DNA of 64,000 bases from AC-32 sp963746155 (lineage in GTDB: Bacteria; Actinomycetota; Thermoleophilia; Gaiellales; Gaiellaceae): NCBI GenBank assembly GCA_963746155.1, contig CAVVAB010000010.1:186001-250000 (forward strand). The letters run 5' to 3'. A program made the position numbers and the translations under genes. The notes beneath the pieces were generated by a model, which searched no databases, was not told the DNA's origin, and saw nothing but the letters and a program-made list of their open reading frames with translations. Shown piece after piece: positions 29,788-38,138 of the stretch. Within the stretch, counting starts at the first letter, position 1. Each line of letters starts with the position of its first letter.

Positions 29788-30641
29788 GCGTCTTGGTGTA
29801 TCCGTCGCGCTTCTTCGCGCTCGTCAAGTTCGAGCACACGATCTTCGCGCTGCCGTTCGCCTACGTCGGCGCGCTGCTCGCGGTCGACGGCGTGCCGAGC
29901 GCGCACGACCTGCTCTGGATCACCGTCGCGATGGTCGGCGCCCGCTCGCTCGCGATGGGGCTCAACCGACTGATCGACGCGGGCCTCGACGCGCGCAACC
30001 CGCGCACGGCCGGTCGTGAGCTCCCTGCCGGCCTGCTCTCCTACGCGCAGGTCGTCGTCTTCTGCCTGGTCTCGCTCGCCGTCTTCCTCGTCGCGGTCTA
30101 CCAGCTCAGCCCGCTCGTCCAGAAGCTCTGGCCGATCCCGGTCGTCGCGTTCGTGATCTACCCGTACCTGAAGCGCTGGACGTGGCTCTGCCACCTCTGG
30201 CTCGGCGCGGTCGACGGGCTCGCGCCGGTCGGCGCCTGGGCCGCGATCACCAACTCGATCCCCTGGGAGGCCTGGGCGCTCGGCGGCGCGGTGGCGCTCT
30301 GGGTCGCTGGCTTCGACCTCTTCTACTCGCTCCTCGACCTCGAGGTCGACCGCGCGCAGGGGCTGCACTCGGCCTCGACGCGCTTCGGCGAGCGTGGTGC
30401 GTTCTGGGGGGCGCGGGCCTTCCACGTCGGGACCGTCGCGCTGCTGGTGGCCGCCGGGCTCGGGCTCGACGTGAACGCGTTCTACTGGCTCGGCGTGGCC
30501 GTGGTCGCGGGGCTGCTCGCCTACGAGCATTCGCTCGTTCGGCCCGGCGACCTGCGGAGGCTCGACACCGCGTTCTTCACGATGAACGGCGTCATCTCGC
30601 TGGCCTTCCTCGCGTTCGTGCTCGCGGACGTGCTCGTGTGA
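29784..30641 (+). CDS. UbiA-family prenyltransferase, probably MqnP (futalosine menaquinone pathway)
   Basis: The intact 285-residue membrane protein has about eight helices. First Asp-rich motif: MGLNRLIDAGLDARNPRT; second: DLFYSLLDLEVDRAQGLHS. The opening FFALVKFEHTIFALPFAYVG is characteristic of the putative 4-hydroxybenzoate prenyltransferase subgroup now linked to futalosine-pathway MqnP. It would attach the polyprenyl chain of menaquinone. Its neighbours are cytochrome c maturation genes, consistent with respiration. Four-base overlaps on both sides show tight coupling. Confidence 0.85.
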   Translation: MSVLVYPSRFFALVKFEHTIFALPFAYVGALLAVDGVPSAHDLLWITVAMVGARSLAMGLNRLIDAGLDARNPRTAGRELPAGLLSYAQVVVFCLVSLAVFLVAVYQLSPLVQKLWPIPVVAFVIYPYLKRWTWLCHLWLGAVDGLAPVGAWAAITNSIPWEAWALGGAVALWVAGFDLFYSLLDLEVDRAQGLHSASTRFGERGAFWGARAFHVGTVALLVAAGLGLDVNAFYWLGVAVVAGLLAYEHSLVRPGDLRRLDTAFFTMNGVISLAFLAFVLADVLV

Positions 30642-31223
30642 TCCGCGCGGCCGGGCTCGAGAAGCGGTACGGGTTCAAGCGCGTGCTCGAGGGGCTGGAC
30701 TTCGAGCTGCCGCGCGGCGGCTTCCTCGTCGTGACCGGGCCGAACGGCTCCGGGAAGACGACGCTGCTCCGACTCTGCGCGGGCCTCGCGCTTCCGACGG
30801 CGGGGACGCTCGAGGTCGAGCCGGACCGCAGCCGGATCGGCTTCGCCGGGCACGAGCCGCTCGTCTACCGCGAGCTGACGGCGCTCGAGAACCTCGACCT
30901 CTACGGGCGGCTCTACCGCGTGCCCGAGCGGCGGGAGCGGATCGGGATGCTGCTCGAGCGCTTCGGCCTCTGGGAGGCGCGGCGCGAGCGGGCCTCGACG
31001 CTCTCGCGTGGCCAGGTGCAGCGGCTCGCGCTGTGCCGGTCGCTTCTGCACAGGCCCGAGCTGCTGATCCTCGACGAGCCGTTCTCGGGGCTCGACGAGG
31101 ACGGGCGCGGCGCTGCTCGACCGCGAGCTCGCCGGGATGCGGGGGCGCCGGACGCTGCTCGTCACGACCCACGATCCGGAGCGGGTCTCGTCTCTTGCGA
31201 GCGGGAGGCTCGCGCTGGCATGA
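30638..31223 (+). CDS. ccmA: haem exporter ATP-binding protein CcmA, frame-broken
   Basis: A small ABC ATPase with Walker A (TGPNGSGKTTLLRLCAGL), signature STLSRGQVQRLALCRSLL and Walker B (PELLILDEPFSGLD), then a frame change near 31110 and the switch His in LLVTTHDPERV. Its short length and its position before ccmB identify it as CcmA, which with CcmB releases holo-CcmE in System I cytochrome c maturation. GTG overlaps the prenyltransferase stop. Confidence 0.88.
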
Positions 31224-31861
31224 GGCGCTACTTGGGGGACACGGCCGTGCTGGCGCGGAAGGACCTGCGGCTCGAGCTGCGGGCGCGGGACACGCTGCCC
31301 GCGATGCTCCTGTTCGTCGTCTCGGTGCTGGCGGTGTTCCACTTCGCGCTGCCGTCCGGGTCGTCGAGGCTGGCGGAGTTCGGGCTGCTCTGGGTGGCGA
31401 TCATCTTCACGGCGCTGCTCGGGCTCGGGCGGGCGTTCGTGGCGGAGCGGGAGCAAGGGCTGCTGGACGGGCTCGTGCTCGCGCCCTGCGACCGCAGCGC
31501 GATCTGGCTCGCGAAAGGGCTTGCGACGCTCGTGTTCCTCCTGCTCGCCGAGGTCGTCGCGCTGGCGGCGTTCGCGCTCTTCTTCACGCCGGTTGGCTGG
31601 GCGACCGTGGCTGGCGTGTTCCTCGCGGATGTCGGCATCTGCGCGGTCGGTGTCCTGCTCTCGGCGATGGCCGCAGCGGGCCGTGCGCGGGAGCTGCTCC
31701 TGCCGCTGCTCTTCCTGCCGCTTGCGCTGCCAATCGTGATCGGCGGCGTCGGCGCGAGCGTGGCAGGAAGCCCGGGCCGCTACCTGGCGTTCCTCGCGCT
31801 CTACGACGCGATCTTCGCGCTGCTCGCCTGGGCCTCGTTCGAGTTCGTCGTCACCGAGTGA
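31220..31861 (+). CDS. ccmB: haem exporter membrane protein CcmB
   Basis: The intact 213-residue protein has six membrane helices. The cytoplasmic opening RRYLGDTAVLARKDLRLELR and the motif GLGRAFVAEREQGLLDGLVL plus LAPCDRSAIWLAKGL are typical of CcmB. It pairs with CcmA. ATG overlaps the ccmA stop (ATGA), and its last 11 bases overlap the convergent homocysteine methyltransferase-family gene. Confidence 0.92.
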   Translation: MRRYLGDTAVLARKDLRLELRARDTLPAMLLFVVSVLAVFHFALPSGSSRLAEFGLLWVAIIFTALLGLGRAFVAEREQGLLDGLVLAPCDRSAIWLAKGLATLVFLLLAEVVALAAFALFFTPVGWATVAGVFLADVGICAVGVLLSAMAAAGRARELLLPLLFLPLALPIVIGGVGASVAGSPGRYLAFLALYDAIFALLAWASFEFVVTE

Positions 31862-32744
31862 AGACGGCGCTGATCGCGTCGACATGGCGGTGGTCGGTGC
31901 CGCAGCAGCCGCCGACGACCTCCAGGTTGCGCAGCTGCGAGCGCAGCTCCCGGTAGCCGGCCGCGAGCTCGTCCGGATCGCCCTCGTCCAGCTCCTCCGC
32001 CTCGTCGAGCTCGGCGTGGCTCTTCGTGGACGCGTTCGCCCGCAGGCCGTGGATGCGGTCGAGCCACGGCGCGTCCTCGAGCGCGGCGGCGACGTGCGTC
32101 GGGTGGGCGCAGTTGACCATGAAGTACGCGGCCGCCCCGTCCGTCTCCGCGTCGACCTGCTCGATCGCCTCCCCGAGCGCCTGCCCGCTCGGGAGGCGCC
32201 CGTCCGTCTCGACGGTGAACGAGATCACGACCGGGAGGCTGGTCCTGCCCGCGGCTCGCACGATCCCGATCGCCTCGTCCGCGTACGTGAGCGTGAGCGC
32301 GCCGATCAGGTCGGCAGTCGTGTCCGTGAACGTGTCGACCTGGACCGAGTGGTAGCTCTCCGCCTCTCCGGCCGTCATCGCGTCGCCCACGCGGTAGCCG
32401 TCGCCGCGCGGGCCGACGCAGCCGGCGATCACGACCTTCGGGTCGCCTCCTGTGGACTCGCGCAGGGCCTCGAGGAGCGCCACCGCGCGGCGGTTCACGT
32501 CGGCGAGCGCCTCGGGCGAGTAGCCGAGCCGCTCGCCCCAGTCCCGGTTCGCGCGCCACGTCGGCGCGTCGAGCTGAATGCCGACCCCGCGTCTCCGCGC
32601 GATCTCGAGGTACGGCTCGTAGTAGCGCAAGAGCGTTTCGCGGCCGGCCGGATCGTCGAGCAGCACGAACGACGCGAACTCGGGCAGCTCGAGGCCCTCG
32701 CGGAAGATCAGCGTCGTCTCCATCCCGCCGTCGGTGATGACCAT
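31851..32744 (-). CDS. homocysteine S-methyltransferase family protein
   Basis: The 297-residue protein has the Pfam S-methyl_trans fold: ITDGGMETTLIFREGLELP at the start, VVIAGCVGPRGDGY (first Zn Cys) and LEVVGGCCGTDHRHV (paired Zn Cys) at the end. Members move methyl groups from S-methylmethionine or related donors to homocysteine; the donor here is unknown. ATG overlaps the ccmF stop (TGATG), so it is translated after ccmF. This places a thiol methyltransferase inside the cytochrome c cluster. Confidence 0.87.
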   Translation of the reverse strand: MVITDGGMETTLIFREGLELPEFASFVLLDDPAGRETLLRYYEPYLEIARRRGVGIQLDAPTWRANRDWGERLGYSPEALADVNRRAVALLEALRESTGGDPKVVIAGCVGPRGDGYRVGDAMTAGEAESYHSVQVDTFTDTTADLIGALTLTYADEAIGIVRAAGRTSLPVVISFTVETDGRLPSGQALGEAIEQVDAETDGAAAYFMVNCAHPTHVAAALEDAPWLDRIHGLRANASTKSHAELDEAEELDEGDPDELAAGYRELRSQLRNLEVVGGCCGTDHRHVDAISAVFTR

Positions 32745-34729
32745 CAGGTCGTCGCCGGGATCGGGTCGGCTCGCCTGGCCAGCCGCCGCTGCTCTCGCGG
32801 GTCGGGCCACATCGCGATCAGGGCGCCGACGAGGAAGAGCACGCCCGCGAGCCAGACGAACGGGACGAGTGGGTTGACAAGCACCTTGAGGACGACCGAG
32901 CCGTCCTTGTTGAACTGGTCGCCGATCACGAACAGGTCCTGCGCCCGCAGCCAGTCCGTGTGGACGGCGACCTCGTTCGAGACCTGCTGCTCGGCCGGGT
33001 AGTCGTTCTTGCCGGCCATGAGCGTCGTCACGCGGTCGTTCCCGCGCGAGACCGCGAGCCGCGCGCGCTCCTCGACGTCGTTCGGCCCGCGCCGCACGAC
33101 CGGGCCGAGGTAGTCGAGCCGGTAGCCGCGGATCGTCATCGACTGGCCCGGTTGGAGGTGCTGCACCCTCGTCGTGCCGTAGGCGCCTCCCGCGATCCCG
33201 ATCGCGAGCAGGACGATCGCCGCGTGGACGACGTACCCGCCGTAGCGGCGGCGGTTGCGGCCGACGAGCGACGAGAACGCGCCGAGCCAGGTGCGGTCGC
33301 CGAGCGCCTTGCGCGCTCTCGTCCCGCGCACGAACTCGAGCACGATCGCCGCGAGCACGAACACCGAGAACGTGTAGGCGACGAGGCCCGGCGGGCTCGA
33401 GCCGGCGCCGAGCGCGACGAGCACCACGCCGGCGACGAGCGCCGTGATGGCGGGCCAGACGAGACTCGCGCCGAGCGCGCGCAACGAGCTGCGCCGCCAC
33501 GCGACAAGCGGCCCGATCCCCATCAGCAGCAGCAGCGGCAGACCGAACACGCGCAGGAAGAAGTCGAAGTACGGCTGTCCGACGGTGATCCGCTCCCCCC
33601 GCACGGCCTCGGAGAGCAGCGGGAAGACGACTCCCCAGAGCACCGTCAGCGTCAGCGCGACGAGCAGCAGGTTGTTGTAGAGGAACGCCGCCTCGCGCGA
33701 GACGAGCGACTCCAGCCGGGTGCGCGTCCGCAGCAGCGGCAGTCGCCAGAAGATGAGTGCGGTCGAGAAGAGCGCGGCCGCGACGATGAAGCCGAGGAAC
33801 CACGGCCCGATCGACGACTGCGCGAAGCTGTGGATCGAGCTCAGCACGCCGCTCCGGGTCAGGAAGGTCCCGAAGAGCGACAGGCAGAAGGCGAGCGAGA
33901 CCAGCACCACGTTCCAGACCCGCAGCATGTTCTTCTTCTCCTGCACCATCACCGAGTGCAGGAACGCGGTCGATGCGAGCCACGGCATCAGCGCCGCGTT
34001 CTCGACCGGGTCCCAGGCGTAGTAGCCGCCCCAGCCGACCTCCTCGTAGGCCCACTTGGCGCCGAGCAGGATCCCGATCCCGAGGGCCGTCCAGGCGAGA
34101 AGCGTCCAGCGGCGGGTGACGACGATCCAGCGCTCGTCCACGCGGCCGGAGAGGAGCGCGCCGGCGGCGAACGCGAACGGGATCGTCAGCCCCACGTAGC
34201 CGAGATACAGCAGCGGCGGGTGGATCATCATGTACGGGTTCTGCAGGCTCGGCGTGAGGCCGGCTCCGTCGGTCGGGGCCATCTGGCGCGCGAACGGGCT
34301 CGCGACGAACGTGAGCACGAACGCGAAGAACCCGGCGATCGCCGCCAGCACGGGGACGGTCCAGGGCAGCAGCTGCCGGACGAGCGCGCGGTTGAGCAGC
34401 ACCGCCGCCGATCCGAGCGCCGTCAGCACGAACAGCCAGAGGAGGAGCGACCCCTCCTGGCCGCCCCAGAACGCGCTCAGCGAGTACGGGAACGGCAGCT
34501 TGCGGCTCGAGTGCTCGGCGACGTAGGTGAACGAGAGGTCGCGCGTCCGGAAAGCGTTCAGCAGGACGAACGCGGCGACGGCGGTCGCAACGAAGACACC
34601 GACGAGCGCGTTTCGGGCCGACTCGTGCAGTCGTCGGCGCCCCTGGTGCGCGGCGATCCCGCCCGCGACCGCTGCGTAGAGGGCGAGGCCGAACGCGACG
34701 ATGAGTGCGGCGCGGCCGAGGTCAGCCAA
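32744..34729 (-). CDS. ccmF: cytochrome c haem lyase CcmF
   Basis: The intact 661-residue polytopic protein (about 14-15 helices) carries the haem-handling motif WGGYYAWDPVENAALMPW and the flanking His-bearing loops (MMIHPPLLYLGYVG and FLHSVMVQ). It ligates haem from holo-CcmE to the CxxCH cysteines of apocytochromes. It lies on the opposite strand to ccmA, B, C and D. The TTG start is supported by TAGACT six bases upstream. No ccmE, ccmG or ccmH is visible in the window. Confidence 0.94.
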   Translation of the reverse strand: MADLGRAALIVAFGLALYAAVAGGIAAHQGRRRLHESARNALVGVFVATAVAAFVLLNAFRTRDLSFTYVAEHSSRKLPFPYSLSAFWGGQEGSLLLWLFVLTALGSAAVLLNRALVRQLLPWTVPVLAAIAGFFAFVLTFVASPFARQMAPTDGAGLTPSLQNPYMMIHPPLLYLGYVGLTIPFAFAAGALLSGRVDERWIVVTRRWTLLAWTALGIGILLGAKWAYEEVGWGGYYAWDPVENAALMPWLASTAFLHSVMVQEKKNMLRVWNVVLVSLAFCLSLFGTFLTRSGVLSSIHSFAQSSIGPWFLGFIVAAALFSTALIFWRLPLLRTRTRLESLVSREAAFLYNNLLLVALTLTVLWGVVFPLLSEAVRGERITVGQPYFDFFLRVFGLPLLLLMGIGPLVAWRRSSLRALGASLVWPAITALVAGVVLVALGAGSSPPGLVAYTFSVFVLAAIVLEFVRGTRARKALGDRTWLGAFSSLVGRNRRRYGGYVVHAAIVLLAIGIAGGAYGTTRVQHLQPGQSMTIRGYRLDYLGPVVRRGPNDVEERARLAVSRGNDRVTTLMAGKNDYPAEQQVSNEVAVHTDWLRAQDLFVIGDQFNKDGSVVLKVLVNPLVPFVWLAGVLFLVGALIAMWPDPREQRRLARRADPIPATT

Positions 34730-34735
34730 GCCGCG

Positions 34736-34741
34736 AGTCTA
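34736..34741 (-). promoter_or_regulatory. -10 hexamer TAGACT, leaderless start at 34729
   Basis: TAGACT on the minus strand ends six bases before TTG of ccmF; this spacing is the reason for choosing that rare start codon. Confidence 0.48.
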
Positions 34742-34772
34742 GCGGCCTGCGGCCGAGGCTCGTTCTGCGATC

Positions 34773-35486
34773 ATGCAGGCGATTTCCGTGCTCGCCCGGC
34801 TCCGCAACATCCCGCTCCCGACGCTTGCCGCCGCCGCCGTCGTTCTGATGGCGACCGCGCTTGCGCTCATCTTCTTCTACGCGCCCCTCGACGCCGACCA
34901 GGGCCTCTCGCAGAAGATCTTCTACATCCACGTGCCGATCGCGCTGACCGCCTACGCGTGCTTCGCGTGGGGCGCATGGAAGGCGTTTCTGCACCTCTCG
35001 AAGCGGCCGCCCGGCGCCGATCTCGAAAGCTACGCGGCGATCCACCAGGGCGTGATCTTCGGAGCCCTGACGCTCGTCACCGGGTCGATCTGGGCGCGGG
35101 TCTCGTGGGGGATCTGGTGGACGTGGAGCTCGAACCAGCTGGTCACGTTTCTGATCCTGTTCCTGTTCTACTCGGCCTACTTCATGCTGCGCTACTCGGT
35201 CGAGCCGGGGCCGGCGCGCGCGAACATGTGCGCGGTCTACGCGCTGTTCGGCGTCGTGCTGATCCCGGTCAGCTGGCTCTCGATCCGGCTCGCGAACGAC
35301 TACATCCACCCGACGGTGTTCACGCGGCACGGGCCGCAGATGTCCGGGTCGATGTTCCTGGCGTTCTGCGTCTCGTGGGCCGCGCTGCTGGCTGCTCGCC
35401 GGGACGATGTACCGGGTCGAGCTGGCCGGCAAGCGGCTGGACGAGCGGCTGCGCGAGCTGCGGCTGAGACGTCCTGCGTGCTCTAG
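34773..35486 (+). CDS. ccmC: haem exporter protein CcmC, frame break near the end
   Basis: Six membrane helices with the CcmC pattern: QKIFYIHVPIALTAYACFAW (first haem His), AIHQGVIFGALTLVTGSIW and the tryptophan-rich loop RVSWGIWWTWSSNQLV. The Asp that usually follows the last Trp of the WGxWWxWD motif is Ser here. Near 35395 the frame changes; the alternative frame gives TMYRVELAGKRLDERLREL, a more typical CcmC tail. CcmC loads haem onto CcmE. Divergent from ccmF across 43 bases. Confidence 0.9.
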   Translation: MQAISVLARLRNIPLPTLAAAAVVLMATALALIFFYAPLDADQGLSQKIFYIHVPIALTAYACFAWGAWKAFLHLSKRPPGADLESYAAIHQGVIFGALTLVTGSIWARVSWGIWWTWSSNQLVTFLILFLFYSAYFMLRYSVEPGPARANMCAVYALFGVVLIPVSWLSIRLANDYIHPTVFTRHGPQMSGSMFLAFCVSWAALLAARRDDVPGRAGRQAAGRAAARAAAETSCVL

Positions 35487-35508
35487 GCCGAGGCTGCTTC
35501 GGCCGTTA

Positions 35509-35699
35509 ATGACCGGTCACGTCGCCGCGGCGTACCTATACGTGCGTATTTGTCGTCTCGTGCTCTGATCTGGGTCGCGATCATCGCCTCGAAGCTGGCG
35601 CGGCTCGAGCGCGACGCGGGGGAGATCGCCGAGCTGGCGCGGCGCAAGGCCGAGCGCGAGGCAAAGCCCGAGCCCGAGCGCGACGAAGTCGGCGTCTAG
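35509..35699 (+). CDS. ccmD: haem exporter accessory protein CcmD, frame-broken
   Basis: A very short gene between ccmC and hemC. The first frame reads MTGHVAAAYLYV; after a one-base change near 35550 the second reads ALIWVAIIASKLARLERDAG and a charged tail ending at TAG 35697-35699. An AAY start, one helix, then an arginine-rich LARLER segment is the usual CcmD layout. CcmD stabilises CcmC-CcmE complexes. Its position directly after ccmC supports the call; the length is about 63 residues. Confidence 0.68.
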
Positions 35700-36528
35700 T
35701 GCTGCTTCGGATCGGCTCGCGCGGCTCGCGGCTCGCGCTGACGCAGGCCGAGCTGGCGGCCGCGGCGCTGCGGCGGCCCGGAGTCGAGATCGCGCTCGTC
35801 CCGATCACGACGTCAGGCGACCGTGACCGCTCGAAGCCGTTCGGGGAGATCGGCGCGCGCGGGGTGTTCGTGAAGGAGATCGAGGAGGCGTTGCTCGAGG
35901 GGCGAATCGACGTCGCCGTGCACTCGGCGAAGGACATGACCTCCTCGGACACGGACGGTCTCGTGGTTGGCGCGTACCTTGCGCGGGAGGATCCACGGGA
36001 CGCACTGTGCGGGGTCGCGGAGCTTCAACCCGGGCTCCGGATCGGGACGGCCTCGGTGCAGGCGCCGGGCGCAGCTGCTGGCGCTCGAGCCGGAGCTCAC
36101 GATCGAGCCGTTGCGCGGCAACATCGAGACACGCCTGCGCAAGCGGGGAGAGCGGGGGTTGGACGCGGTCGTGCTCGCGGCCTGCGGGCTCGACCGGCTA
36201 GGGCTCGGTGGGGAGATCGGCCGGCGGCTCTCTCCCGAGGAGATGCTTCCCGAGGCGGGCCAGGGCGCGCTCGCGCTGCAGGTGCGCGCTGAAGGGGAGG
36301 AGTTGGTCATGGGGGTGGATGACGGGGAGACCAGGCGGCGGGTCGAGGCCGAGCGAGCCTGCGTCTTCGCGCTTGGCGGCGGGTGTCTGGCCCCGGTCGC
36401 CGCCCATCACGACGGAGAGGTCCTGACAGCCCTCGATCGCCGCCGAGGACGGAAGCTGGCTCGAGCGCCGAAGCGGAGACGACCCGGCCGCCCTCGCGGC
36501 CGAGCTCGGAACGTTCGTCGGTGCGTAA
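35699..36528 (+). CDS. hemC: porphobilinogen deaminase (hydroxymethylbilane synthase) HemC, frame-broken
   Basis: The enzyme builds hydroxymethylbilane for haem. It shows LRIGSRGSRLALTQAELAA, VEIALVPITTSGDRD, GVFVKEIEEALLEGRIDVAV, HSAKDM, then PEAGQGALALQVR and the dipyrromethane-cofactor Cys in ALGGGCLAPVAAHHDGE. Frame changes occur near 36060 and 36435. After the second, IAAEDGSWLERRSGDDPAAL leads to TAA at 36526, which I take as the true end. GTG overlaps the ccmD stop. Confidence 0.93.
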
Positions 36529-36532
36529 CGTC

Positions 36533-36615
36533 GTCAGAGAATCGGCACACATCCGTCACAAACGCGTGCGAGTTTGGCCGCTACCGTGAGTAACCCCCGG
36601 GTGGGTGGGGGTTAG
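36533..36615 (-). repeat. interspersed 3'-end element, copy F
   Basis: Read on the minus strand: hairpin TAACCCCC/GGGGGTTA, then CACGGTAGC in the place of GAGCGTA, and 26 bases on boxes TGTGAC (36560-36555), TGTGCC (36549-36544) and TCTGAC (36538-36533), each 11 bases apart. It fills the hemC-hemD gap. Confidence 0.78.
36591..36614. terminator. G/C hairpin before hemD
   Basis: TAACCCCC (36591-36598) pairs perfectly with GGGGGTTA (36607-36614) around an eight-base loop, four bases before the hemD ATG. No T-run follows; it could attenuate or simply be part of repeat copy F. Confidence 0.4.
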
Positions 36616-36617
36616 GG

Positions 36618-37295
36618 ATGGGTCCCGCCCGTTCGGCGCTGCGCGTGATCGTCACCCGGCCGCGCGAGCAGGCTGGGGCTCTCGCCGAGCGCCTGGCCGC
36701 GCTCGGGTTCGAGGTCGTGCTCTGCCCCCTTCTCGAGCTCGAGCCGACCGGGCCTGCCGAGGTCGACGTGGCCGGCTACGACTGGGTCGTGGTCACGAGC
36801 CCGCGTGGTGCGCATGAGCTCGCGGTGCGCGCACGAGGCGTGCTGCCGATGGTCGCTGCGATTGGCCCGGGGACGGCGGCTGCCCTGCGCGAGCACGGCG
36901 TCGAGCCGGCGCTCGTCCCGCAGGTCTCGACCCAGGAAGGTCTCGTGGCCGAGCTTCCGCAGCCACGCGGTCGTGTGCTCTTCGCGGGAGCAGCCGATGC
37001 GCGGGCCTACCTCGCCGAGGCGCTCGGCGCGGACACGGTCGTCCTCTACCGGACGCGCGAGCTTCGCCCCGAGACGGCTCCCGAAGGTGATCTCGTCGTG
37101 CTCGCATCGGCTTCGGCAGCGCGCGCGCTCGCCGGCGCCGGCCTCGACCTGCCGGCGGTCTCGATCGGCCCCGAGACGACCCGCGAGGCACGCGCGCGGG
37201 GCATCGACGTGGTCACCGAGGCGGAGCGTCACGACCTCGACGGCCTCGTGGAGGCGGTCGCAGGGGCGGCGCGCGGGCTGAGCGCCGGCATCTAG
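36618..37295 (+). CDS. hemD: uroporphyrinogen-III synthase HemD
   Basis: The intact 225-residue protein follows hemC and has the weakly conserved two-domain HemD pattern: RVIVTRPREQAGALAERLAA, DWVVVTSPRGAHEL, AAIGPGTAAALREHG and VLYRTRELRPETAPEGD, with LPAVSIGPETTREARARG near the end. It cyclises hydroxymethylbilane to uroporphyrinogen III. A G-rich hairpin lies right before the ATG. Haem made here would feed the adjacent Ccm system. Confidence 0.88.
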   Translation: MGPARSALRVIVTRPREQAGALAERLAALGFEVVLCPLLELEPTGPAEVDVAGYDWVVVTSPRGAHELAVRARGVLPMVAAIGPGTAAALREHGVEPALVPQVSTQEGLVAELPQPRGRVLFAGAADARAYLAEALGADTVVLYRTRELRPETAPEGDLVVLASASAARALAGAGLDLPAVSIGPETTREARARGIDVVTEAERHDLDGLVEAVAGAARGLSAGI

Positions 37296-37319
37296 GCGCT
37301 TGTCTGCGGCGCCGTCTTC

Positions 37320-37325
37320 TAGGCT
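37320..37325 (+). promoter_or_regulatory. -10 hexamer TAGGCT, leaderless start at 37332
   Basis: TAGGCT ends six bases before GTG of the SAM hydrolase-family gene. Confidence 0.5.
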
Positions 37326-37331
37326 CTCGCT

Positions 37332-38138
37332 GTGTTCATCACGTTCCTGTCCGACTTCGGGCTCCAGGACGACTTCGTCGGAACCTGCCACGGCGTGATG
37401 AAGCAGATCGCGCCCGAGGCGGAGATCATCGACATCACCCACGGGATCCCGCCGCAGCACGTCCTCCAGGGTGCGCTGGTCCTGCGCGACACCGTGCCCT
37501 ACATGCCCGAGGCCGTCCATCTGGCGGTCGTCGATCCGGGCGTGGGCGGCAGCCGCCGGGCCCTCGCGCTACGCACCACCGAGGGCCGGTTCTTCGTCGG
37601 CCCGGACAACGGGCTGATCCTCCCCGCGGCCGATCGGCTCGGCGGGATCGAGATCGTGCACGAGCTCACCAACCCGGACTACGCGCTGGACACCGTCTCG
37701 CGCACGTTCCATGGCCGCGACCTCTTCTCGCCCGCTGCCGCCCACCTTGCGCGCGGCGTTGCCCTGGAGGAGTTCGGCCCGCCGGTCGACCCGCAGGCGC
37801 TCGTCCAGCTCGACATCCCCGCGCCGGAGATCGGACAGAACCGCATCAACGCGACCGTGCTCTATGTCGACCACTTCGGGAACGTGCGGCTCAACCTGAC
37901 GCGGAAGCAACTCGAGGATGCGGGCGTGCTCCCGGGCATGACGGTCGAGCTGGAGCTGGCATTCGAGCGGTACTACGCCGTGGCCGCACGCACCTTCGCC
38001 GATGCCGCTCCCGGGGACATCATCCTGTACGAGGACTCGTTCCGAAACGTGGCGGTCGCGATCCGGGGCGGCAATGCGGCCGAGCTGTTCGGTGTCGCGG
38101 CCGGACAGGAGATCCGGATCCATCTCCGCACCCCGTGA
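37332..38138 (+). CDS. SAM hydroxide adenosyltransferase (DUF62, SAM hydrolase)
   Basis: The intact 268-residue protein matches the chlorinase/fluorinase superfamily: ITFLSDFGLQDDFVGTCHGV, IIDITHGIPPQHV, HLAVVDPGVGGSRRALA, then FFVGPDNGLI and FHGRDLFSPAAAHLA, and the C-terminal barrel NATVLYVDHFGNVRLNL. Members with this Asp/Arg/His set use water or hydroxide to split SAM into adenosine and methionine; no halide pocket is evident. Its stop overlaps the start of a methyltransferase gene. Confidence 0.9.
   Translation: MFITFLSDFGLQDDFVGTCHGVMKQIAPEAEIIDITHGIPPQHVLQGALVLRDTVPYMPEAVHLAVVDPGVGGSRRALALRTTEGRFFVGPDNGLILPAADRLGGIEIVHELTNPDYALDTVSRTFHGRDLFSPAAAHLARGVALEEFGPPVDPQALVQLDIPAPEIGQNRINATVLYVDHFGNVRLNLTRKQLEDAGVLPGMTVELELAFERYYAVAARTFADAAPGDIILYEDSFRNVAVAIRGGNAAELFGVAAGQEIRIHLRTP

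Noticed and set aside
32960..35467. 835-codon plus-strand frame opposite ccmF
   Set aside because: It is antisense to the WGGYYAWDP motif and ends in the wrong frame of ccmC; composition is charged and repetitive.
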